Shown piece after piece: positions 55,023-64,000 of a stretch of 64,000 nucleotides of DNA (position 1 is its first letter; every line of letters begins with the position of its first letter). The notes beneath the pieces are model-generated. The model was not told where the DNA came from. It saw nothing but the letters and a program-made list of their open reading frames with translations, and made no database searches. Source of the DNA: Halocaridina rubra (lineage: Eukaryota; Arthropoda; Malacostraca; Decapoda; Atyidae); contig JAXCGZ010015134.1 in the NCBI GenBank assembly GCA_037179515.1, positions 10,001 to 74,000 on the forward strand, in the 5' to 3' direction. The translations under genes were made by a program, and so were the position numbers.

Positions 55023-55026
<4 letters not shown>
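54905..55026. repeat. Family-E repeat
   Basis: gggactgggaatcccgtcct ctgtattttctc, then tccttataaggggaaaaatg. Related copies at about 49740-49870, 52570-52770, 53695-53840 (reverse), 12925-13065 and 22815-22890. Usually adjoins a short TA or GATA run. Confidence 0.6.
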
Positions 55027-55077
<51 letters not shown>

Positions 55078-55105
<28 letters not shown>

Positions 55106-55320
55106 TGTATGTATGTATGTATGTATGTATGTATGTATGTATGTATGTATGTATGTATGTATGTATGTATGTATGTATGTATGTATGTATGTATGTATGT
55201 ATGTATGTATGTATGTATGTATGTATGTATGTATGTATGTATGTATGTATGTATGTATGTATGTATGTATGTATGTATGTATGTATGTATGTATGTATGT
55301 ATGTATGTATGTATGTATGT
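55078..55320. repeat. (ATGT)n, about 60 uninterrupted copies
   Basis: 243 bp of pure GTAT repeat, preceded by (TA)n at 55026-55077 and followed at 55321 by the 3' tip of a LINE-A copy. Confidence 0.97.
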
Positions 55321-55395
55321 GCTTACCTAATTGTGTTTACGGGAAAGAGCCCAAAGCTTGTATCTTCCTGTCTCCTAATCGTTTCCATTTAATAC

Positions 55396-55824
55396 TTAGT
55401 GATACTTATCATACCTGTCCTTAAAACTATGGATTGAGATAGCATTAACTACCTCCTCGCTTAGCCAATTCCAATTATCAACTACTCTTACACTGAAAAA
55501 GTATTTCCTTCCATCCTGCAAAGATGTTTTCTTACGAAGCTTCAAACTATAACCTCTAGTTCTAGAGCCAGCCATATCAAAATATCCATCCCTATCCACT
55601 CTATCATAACCATGAAGGAATTTAAAGACTGTCACCATATCCCCCCTCAATCTTCTAGCTTCCAGTGATGGTAAGTCTAATTCCCTCAGCCTCTCATCAT
55701 AACTGAGATTGCGTATTTTTGGCACCAGTTTCGTGGCATGTCTTTGAACTTTTCCAAGCTTAGCTATGTGCTTTTTCAAGTGCGGATTCCAAAAGGGGGC
55801 TGCATATTCGAGTTTTGGCCTCAC
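55396..55824 (-). pseudogene. LINE-A RT C-terminal block (142 codons)
   Basis: Frame from MRPKLEYAAPFWNPHLKKH to KDRYDKYH and stop, without internal breaks. It is nearly identical in extent to the blocks at 11897-12325 and 18800-19251, marking the conserved 3' coding end of the family. Confidence 0.85.
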
Positions 55825-56100
55825 TTAGGTTACATAAATATTTCTGAACATTTCCTTGTCCATGTGTCTGAAGGCTACCCTTACATTTGATAAGAATGCA
55901 TATGCTGCCCTTACTATGCCATTTATATGTATTTATGGAGACAAATCTGCCAGTATGTTTACTCCTAGATCTCTCTCATTTTCTGTCTCTTGAAGTTGTA
56001 CTCCAGCCACCGAGTAGTTAAGCTTGGGCCTTCTTGCACTTGTACCCATTCTCATTACCTTACATTTTGAAGTATTGAATTTCATTAGCCACTTTTCTGA

Positions 56101-57039
56101 CTACTCATGCAGACTATTTAGATCCTCCTGAAGTTCTCTACCATTGTTCTCGTTTATTACTTTCTTCACAATCTTTGCATCATCTGCAAACATATTCATG
56201 AATGAATTTACAGACTCTGGTAGGTCATTTACATATACAAGGAACAAAAGTGGCCCTAAAGCTGAACCCTGTGGAACTCCACTACTAACTCTTCTCCATT
56301 CAGACACTGAGTATCTTACTCTAACCCTCTGTTCCCTTCCTTCAAAGTAAGTTTTTATCCATTCCAAGACATTTCCACCTATTCTAGCCATTGCTTGCAG
56401 CTTCCTAATAAGTGTCCCATGTGGAACAGTGTCAAACGCTTTCTGGAAGTCTAGGAATATGCAATCTGCCCAGCCCTCTCTTTCCTGTAAGATTCGGCTT
56501 ACCTCATCATAAAATTCTAATAAGCTTGTTACTGTTGATCTACCTTCTCTGAAGCCATGTTGCCTCACTGACAAAAAGTTGAAGGATTCCAAGTGAAGAG
56601 AGATATGTTTCCTTAGTAGTTTCTCCATAACTTTGCAAACTATGCTGGTCAAGGAAACTGGTCTATAGTTCAGAGCTGTATCCCTCCTTCCCTTTTTGAA
56701 GATAGGTATCACATTTGCTTGTTTCCAGCATCTTGGAATCTCCCTTGACTCCAGTGACTTTTTAAATATGATACTTAGTGCCACTGATATTGAGTTTGCG
56801 CATTTTTTAAGTACATGAGGGGATATGTCATCAGGACCTGTAGCTTTATGAACATCTAAATCCATCAGCGCTATGCATACCTCTGTGGCTGTAAGATTGA
56901 TGTTTTCTAATACCGGCCCTTGAGCGTCTAGCTCTGCAATCTGAGGAGGTGGGGTATTTTCTACTGTAAATACTGACTGAAACTCCTTGTTCAATTCTTT
57001 GCATATCTCTTCATCCGTCTCAGTGATGCTCCCACCCAC
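56101..57039 (-). pseudogene. LINE-A reverse transcriptase, fingers and palm (312 aa frame)
   Basis: Longest RT frame in the window. Visible in order: KATGPDDISPHVLKKC, CWKQANVIPIFKKG, NYRPVSLTSIVCKVMEKLL (fingers), QHGFREGRSTVT, FLDFQKAFDTVPHG (motif A), SSGVPQGSALGPLLFLVYV (motif B), NMFADDAKIVKK (motif C). A stop follows ...LQEDLNSLHE where the other copies read EWSEKWLMKF, so one nonsense change separates it from the C-terminal region. The FLDFQKAFDTV/GPLLFLVYVNDLP wording fits the CR1/L2 side of the non-LTR tree; exact clade not tested. Confidence 0.85.
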
Positions 57040-57966
57040 TCTATTAAGCCTTTTAAACCTGTTCTTTTACCTTCAGTTTTCCTCTGATACAGCTGTGGAA
57101 AAGCTTGGGATTTTCTTTAGCCTTCCTAGTGATGTCCTTCTCATAGTCTCTCTCTGCCTCTCTCCTTTTACTTAAGTAGTCATTTTTTGCTCTTTTGCAG
57201 GTGTGCCAGACATTTATGTTTTTTCTCCTCCTATACCTTTTCCAGCATTTGTCTCTCCACTCCTTAGCTCTTTTACACTCATTATCGAACCATTTCTCTC
57301 TGGCATGAATTACACCTACTTTGGTGACAGGTATGCAGCAATCTACTATCTTCCCATATTTCTCACAAAAGATGTCGTACATTTCTTGTACAGATTTGTT
57401 TTAAAATAAGGTTCTCCAGTCAATAACTGCAAAAAGCTCATTCATTTTGATGTAATCTCCTTTCGGATAGTTCCTCCTCATGTGCTCAGTGCCTCTACTC
57501 TCAGGCAGAACATCTTCAATGATATACTCCATCAACGACACACAGTGGTCACTCTTTCCAATTGGTGGTTCATACTCAATTTTTCAATATCCAACACATT
57601 ATCTGTAAATACTAGATCAAGTAGTGATGGCTCATGCCCACCCCTGGCCTTCATTGGTTCCATTACATGTTGGTGTAGGAAATTCCCTGTACACAATTTA
57701 GGAATCTTGCCCTGAATGAGTCCTCACCACTGTGTGGGTCAAGATTTATCCAATCTATCTCTTTATGATTAAAATCTTCCATAATCAAAATCCTACATTT
57801 TCTCTCCCGTGCCATGTTAACCGCTGAGTTTATGACTTCAATAGTACCTATATGACTTTCCTCATAAACTTCAGGCCTATGTTGGTTCCTTGGTGGATTA
57901 TATACAACAGTTATTATAATGCTCTCTGACCCGGTATATATGCAAGCAACTAGAAATTCCTTGAAC

Positions 57967-58218
57967 TCACTTTCTATAACTAAAGTTTATTTCTTCAACC
58001 TGAATCCTTTCACTTATGAGCAGTGCTATCCCTCCAACAGTCCTCTCAGATCTTTCAACCCTTAATATTCTGAAGCCCTTAGGAAAAACTGTGACACTGT
58101 TTATGTCCTCACTTAACTTAGTCTCTGTAATTGCTACTATATCTGCCTTACTGTTGTGAATCCTATCATTTAATTCTACTGCCTTACCAGCTAATCTAGC
58201 TGCATTTGTGTATAACAA
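57967..58218 (-). pseudogene. LINE-A endonuclease N-terminus
   Basis: MLYTNAARLAGKAVELNDRI, DIVAITETKLSEDINS, GGIALLISERIQVEEIN: the YTNARSL-like start and the TETKL motif containing the catalytic Glu of APE-type LINE endonucleases. Broken downstream by frameshift. Confidence 0.8.
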
Positions 58219-59002
58219 TATTAATGAGGCCCCATCCCCTGATCTTCTGTCGTTATCTTTTTTATCTCTCCTTTGTCTGGAAGAACTCTGAAATGAAAAT
58301 TTTTCCTCTATTCTTCAATTCTTTCCTCAGTTAACCTTCTTGCCTCTTGCAACAAGTTTTTGATCTTTTCCATCTCTTCCTGTGTTTTGTATCGTCTAAT
58401 GAACACCTCTTTAAATTCTTGAAGGTCTTTTAGAGTTTTTCCTCATCAGTATTTCTCTACATGTTTCCCCTCTCTCAAAGGTTACTTTTGTTGGTCTCTG
58501 CTTTCCCTCCCTCGAATATTTGCCTAGTTGGTGAATGTTTGCAATATCCTCAGGACCACAAGCTTTCTTATCAGGTCTACAACCCTAGCCTTATTTTCTT
58601 CAAGTCTCCCTTGCCATGTTGGCTCCTGGGATTCGCTTATGCTTGAGATTACCACTATCTTCTCTTTATCAAGTGCCTGTTTAATCTGTGGATTTGCCCT
58701 TTCCATCACTACATCTTTCATTTTTTTGATTCCTGTTTCTTTATAATCAATTGTTTGTATGTTTTCCAGTGCTACCACTTAACAGCGTCTTTTACTGCCA
58801 CATTCCCCCTTAGTGCATCAGCAAAGGAAGTTTTCATAGCTTCATATTCCGTATTCAGCTCCTGAAACCCTTTTCTAAACTGTTCGATGTTTTCCTTAAT
58901 CTGGATATTCCAAGCTGCAGTCTCGTCTCTCTCAGAAGAGAGCAGTGATCTAACATTTAATTAATTTAGTTTGTCATTCAGCTGTGTGTGTATGTGTTTG
59001 TA

Positions 59003-59698
<696 letters not shown>

Positions 59699-59708
59699 CA
59701 TATATATA

Positions 59709-60173
<465 letters not shown>

Positions 60174-60489
60174 TCTGAGTTCTGCGGGAAAGCCAAGGAT
60201 TTGGTATTGCCTTCCTTAGTGGCTTAGGGCTGATTGGCCAGTAAGCTCAGGGGAGAAAAACAACCAAGAATGATATTTGAAAATTTGCCAGAAGGACATC
60301 TCAATTCAGTCTGGACTGAGCTACTTAGAAACATTCTAGCATGGACCACACTGTCTGGGTAACTCGCAGTAGTGAACTCTTAACCATTTTAAACCTGGAG
60401 GTGACCTTCATTATAGAGACACAAATTCAATTTATTTAACTTGCCCATAATAATATTTAAAGATGGATAGTTTTATGCATTATTGTTAG

Positions 60490-60615
60490 AAAATAACGAA
60501 CTCGTGTTCAAGACCAATGCGCAGGGTTAGGGAGGGCATCCAGCCTTAATTCCACAGCGTCAACCTATCTGTTACCACCTCCATTCATATGCAATACTCT
60601 TGACACATAAAACAG
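60490..60615 (+). mobile_element. SINE-B fragment in intron 3
   Basis: gttagggagggcatccagcc, taattccacagcgtcaacct, cacctccattcatatgcaa, cacataaaacag. Confidence 0.6.
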
Positions 60616-60792
60616 CAAACAACTGCTGCTAAATATTGGTATAGATTAGAAAATATCCTGTGATCACTAGCATGTGAAATAAAGTTATAAGGTTCAGGAA
60701 GAGCATTTTCATGATTTTTGCTCAGTAATGTACATCAGATTGTTTGATTTATTGTACATAAACTATTTGGTAATGTACCTACTTTGTAACAG

Positions 60793-60943
60793 GTTATCTG
60801 GTAATCGTCTGAAGCTCGTGCAGCCTGATTTATTTGCCAATAATTCTCAACTCTTTGAGTTAGAGCTCCATAGCAATCCCTGGGAGTGCAATTGTCGATT
60901 GAAGGAGTTACTTCATTGGGTCAAGCTCAAGTCACTGTTACAG
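60793..60943 (+). CDS. Kekkon-like LRR protein, exon with last LRR and LRR C-terminal cap
   Basis: Exon between a ctttgtaacag acceptor and a GTAAGT donor, ending in phase 0. It encodes LSGNRLKLVQPDLFANNSQL, FELELHSNPWECNCRLKELL, HWVKLKSLLQ. NPWECNCRLKELLHW is the hallmark opening of an LRR C-terminal cap (Cys-x-Cys followed by an aromatic). The remaining cap cysteines, the expected Ig domain and the membrane span would be on exons downstream of the window end. Together the four exons give about 195 residues. Nothing in the intervening 60.9-64.0 kb looks like the next exon. Confidence 0.85.
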
Positions 60944-61016
60944 GTAAGTAATGCCAGTTGCTTGTAGTGCCTTGGTACTCTGATTTTATAGCCTAGGTCC
61001 GATTCCTAGCCAGATG

Positions 61017-61018
<2 letters not shown>

Positions 61019-61110
<92 letters not shown>

Positions 61111-61124
61111 TATATAAATATATA
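61019..61124. repeat. (TA)n before the Tigger-derived element
   Basis: Slightly broken by taatat, gatat and aaatat. Confidence 0.93.
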
Positions 61125-62659
61125 TAGTAATCCTTCGCTGTATCGTGTTTCTTGGCTCGCGATTTCACTGTACCGCAATTTTTTTTTGGGGGGTATATGC
61201 AAAAATATTAAAATATTGAAAAAATAAAAATTTTCAGTATTTTCATTTTTTATTGAAAAAAGCATATTTCATTATCTAATTGATGAAAAAAAATTATTTC
61301 CCAGCCTACGAATAACAAAACAGTAAAAAATAGTAAAATAACATAAATTTAGATATACAGTATAACTCACAGTATTGCATCATGTGAAATAGTGTCCAAT
61401 AGCGTACAATGTATTGGGGTCGCAGCTACGTGAGCTATCATATATATTTATATCAGTAGTTTCATGATTTTATTGATAAAAAACAGTATTTCTTAGCCTA
61501 AGAATAATAAAACAGTAAAAAATAGTAAAAAACATAAATACTACAGTATTGCACCATGTAAAATACGATACCGGTATCAGCGTTTCGGAAAACGAAAAGG
61601 GTCGAACCTACGTAAGATAGTACATATTGAAATCTACATTATTTTATTGATAAAACAAGTATTTCCTAGCCTAAGAGTAATAAAACAGTAAAAAATAGTA
61701 AAAAACATAAATTTAGATATATAACTCACAGTATTGCATCATGTGAAATAGTGTCCGATAGCGTACAATGTATTGGGGTCGCACCTACGTGAGCTAATAT
61801 ATACATTAAAATTTCCAGTAGTTTCATGATTTTATTGATAAAAAAACGTATTTCTTAGCCTAAGAATAATAAAACATTTAAAAATAGTAAAAAACATAAA
61901 TACTAACAATATTGCAACATGTAAAATACGATACCGCTATCAGCGTTTCAAACAAAGGCATGCACCATCTTCCATTGTCACGGCTCACTCGTTCAGTCTA
62001 ACTCATGTGTGCGCCGTTCACGTTGTGCTTATTAATACGTTTTGCTTGTGATTTTTTTACTCGCATATTTTAACCTTTGCAATGCCTCCCAAGCATCCTT
62101 CATCTTCTAAGGCTTCTTGTAGTGAGCCTAAGCAGCAAAGGAAAATGTTAACCATAACAGATAAAGTGAAACTCTTAGATATGTTGAAAGAAGGAAAAAG
62201 GTTTACAGATGTCTCCCACTCTTTTGGCCTCAGTGAATAACAGCTGTAGAGCTGTTATTGGCTGCGGAATAATTTCCTCTGGCATCTACAAACTCATTAC
62301 CACCTCACTCACGGTAAGTTTACCTATCACGTACATATAAATTTACGTTGCATGCTGTCATTTATAAAGTAAAGGGTGGTTTTTTAACAGTGCAGGGAGG
62401 GTTTATACAGTAAACGTAAAAATAATTGTAAAATACCTATGTACATGAGTATGTCATATAAATTTACGCTTGCATGCTGTTATTTATGAAGTAAAGGGTG
62501 GTTTGTTAACAGTACAGGGAGGGTTTATACAGCTTATACTGTGTAAACGTAAAAATAAATTAAAATATCTATGTACATATAGGCTGATCCTACCCCGCGA
62601 TTTTTCTGTCTCGCGCCGGGTCCCGGAACCGAACCTTCGCGATAATTGAAGGAACACTG
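61125..62659 (+). mobile_element. Internally deleted Tigger-like element linking transposon and MITE forms
   Basis: Left end at 61125 (agtaatccttcgctgtatcg after (TA)n), subterminal repeats at 61.3-61.95 kb matching those of the 35.8-37.9 kb element, a transposase 5' fragment at 62081-62233. Then at about 62290 a switch to the sequence of the short elements at 42.2 and 59.7 kb (gtgcagggagggtttataca), ending in the TIR gaaccttcgcgataattg ... aacactg followed by TA. Confidence 0.8.
62081..62233 (+). pseudogene. Tigger-like transposase N-terminal fragment
   Basis: MPPKHPSSSKASCSEPKQQR KMLTITDKVKLLDMLKEGKR FTDVSHSFGLSE, then stop: the psq-type DNA-binding domain start. Parallel to the broken start at 36948, with which it shares MPPK.PSSS. 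Only about 50 codons remain. Confidence 0.8.
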
Positions 62660-62865
62660 TATACACAGGGAGTCTCCATAAAATGTCGTTTCGAGTTCAT
62701 GACAAAGGCTGCTGACAGAAAATATTTTTTTTTTGTTCATCCATTTATATTTCATTTTTATATATTCATAAATTTGTTTTTGTCTAATTTCCCTTCCCCT
62801 TCCTTCCTGGTGGTCCTCTAGGAGTTAAAAGTTGGACCGGTTGAAGTAGCCAACAGTCATTTCAC

Positions 62866-64000
62866 AGATTTACCTAATTGTGTTTAAGGGAAAGAGCCCA
62901 AAGCTCGTATCTTCCCGTCTCCTGATCGGTTCCATTTTCTACTTAGTGATACTTATCATACATGTCCTTAAAATTATGGATTGAGATAGCATTAACTACC
63001 TCCTCGCTTAGCCAATTCCAATTATCAACTACTCTTACACTGAAAAAGTATTTCCTTACATCCTGCAAAGAAGTTTTCTTACGAAGCTTCAAATTATGAC
63101 CTCTAGTTCTAGAGCCAGCCATATCAAAATATCCATCCCTATCCACTCTATCATAACCATGAAGGAATTTAAAGACTATCACTATATGCCCCCTCAATCA
63201 TCTAGCTTTGAGTGATGGTAAGTCTAATTCCCTCAGCCTCTCATCATAACTGAGATTGCGTATTTCTGGCGCCAGTTTCGTGGCATGTCTTTGAACTTTT
63301 TCAAGCTTAGCTATGTGCTTTTTCAAGTGTGGATTCCAAAAGGGGGCTGCATATTCGAGCTTGGGCCTCACATAGGTTACATAAATATATCTGAACATTT
63401 CCTTGTCCATGTGCCTGAAGGCTACCCTTACATTTGATAAGAATGCATATGCTGCCCTTACTATGCCATTTATATGTACAGTATTTCTGGAGACAAATCT
63501 GCCAGTATGTTTTCTCCTAGATCTCTCATTTTCTGTCTCTTGAAGTTGTACTCCAGCCACCGAGTAGTCAAGCTTGGGCCTTCTTGCACTTGTACCCATT
63601 CTCATTACCTTACATTTTGAAGTATTGAATTTCATTAGCCACTTTTCTGACCACTCATGCAGACTATTTAGATCCTCCTGAAGTTCTCTACCATTGTTCT
63701 CGTTTTTTACTTTCTTAACAATCTTTGCATCATCTACAAACATATTCATGAATAAATTTACAGACTCTGGTAGGTCATTTACATATACAAGGAACAAAAG
63801 TGGCCCTAAAGCTGAACCCTGTGGAACTCCACTACTAACTCTTCTCCATTCAGACACTGAGTGTCTTACTCTAACCCTCTGTTCCCTTCCTTCTAAGTAA
63901 GTTTTTATCCATTCCAAGACATTTCCACCTATTCTAGCCATTGCTTGCAGCTTTCTAATAAGTGTCCCATTTGGAACAGTGTCAAACGCTTTCTGGAAAT
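62866..64000 (-). mobile_element. LINE-A copy running off the window end
   Basis: 3' tip at 62866 (atttacctaattgtgtttaa), without an attached microsatellite. RT C-terminal frame at 62943-63197 and a 247-codon RT frame at 63198-63941 with SSGVPQGSALGP and a motif C that reads FVDD instead of FADD. The remainder (motif A and upstream) continues past 64000. Confidence 0.88.

Larger units (their letters stand above)
55323..58985 (-). mobile_element. LINE-A copy, best preserved, in intron 3 of the LRR gene
   Basis: About 3.66 kb on the minus strand, antisense to the host gene. Order from 58985: ORF1-like RNA-binding part, endonuclease, linker, RT, C-terminal block, 3' UTR. The 5' side stops at GT-rich/(TA)n sequence at 59006 and the 3' tip runs into the (ATGT)n array at 55320. 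It serves as the reference against which the deletion at 18.26 kb can be measured. Scattered stops mean it is not autonomous. Confidence 0.88.

Noticed and set aside
62821..62865. Next exon of the LRR gene after a tcctctag acceptor
   Set aside because: The phase-0 translation ELKVGPVEVANSHFT has no cysteine where the LRR C-terminal cap needs two, and it runs straight into a LINE copy.

Overview
The window looks like intergenic and intronic DNA of a large, repeat-packed arthropod genome, most likely a decapod crustacean. This is inferred from three things: very long (TA)n, (TC)n, (GT)n and (AAT)n tracts, dense degraded non-LTR retrotransposons and tRNA-derived SINEs, and split coding exons. 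No bacterial-type genes, rRNA genes, CRISPR array or intact cellular single-exon gene is visible. Most open frames are translations of dinucleotide or trinucleotide repeats, or antisense frames of reverse transcriptase.

The only cellular gene recognised is on the + strand between about 51.3 and 60.9 kb. Four exons with canonical splice sites and matching phases (51346-51437, 52806-52981, 54562-54730, 60793-60943) encode a leucine-rich-repeat ectodomain ending inside an LRR C-terminal cap. The pattern resembles the Kekkon/LRR-Ig family. Its 5' exon(s) and the Ig, transmembrane and cytoplasmic exons are not in the window. Its introns are full of repeats.

The rest is layered mobile DNA. LINE family A (CR1/L2-like RT) has eleven copies; the best are 31.8-35.1 kb, 55.3-59.0 kb, 62.9-64.0 kb and 17.4-19.3 kb. 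In the 17.4-19.3 kb copy an internal deletion fuses the ORF1-like protein in frame to the RT C-terminal half. LINE family B (another RT family) lies at 21.4-22.2, 25.9-27.3, 40.4-41.5 and 48.7 kb. Smaller fragments of two further LINE types occur. A tRNA-derived SINE (SINE-A) has ten copies, most with readable target-site duplications. Two more tRNA-headed families are present. DNA transposons include a decayed pogo/Tigger-like element (35.8-37.9 kb), three derivatives of it embedded in or beside (TA)n tracts, one clean hAT-type MITE (974-1289), and several fold-back elements.

The most unusual structure is at 45.7-48.6 kb. A 273-bp unit containing a tRNA-like Pol III box A/box B head is repeated about 5.7 times on the minus strand and then about 4.7 times on the plus strand. 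The two halves meet at a 33-nt spacer and form a nearly perfect giant inverted repeat bounded on both sides by (TA)n. A related dimer lies at 59.18-59.57 kb, also between (TA)n tracts. Other points of interest are microsatellites that grow from LINE 3' tails or from one side of a SINE target duplication, and a 61-62.7 kb element that links the Tigger transposon to the short MITEs.
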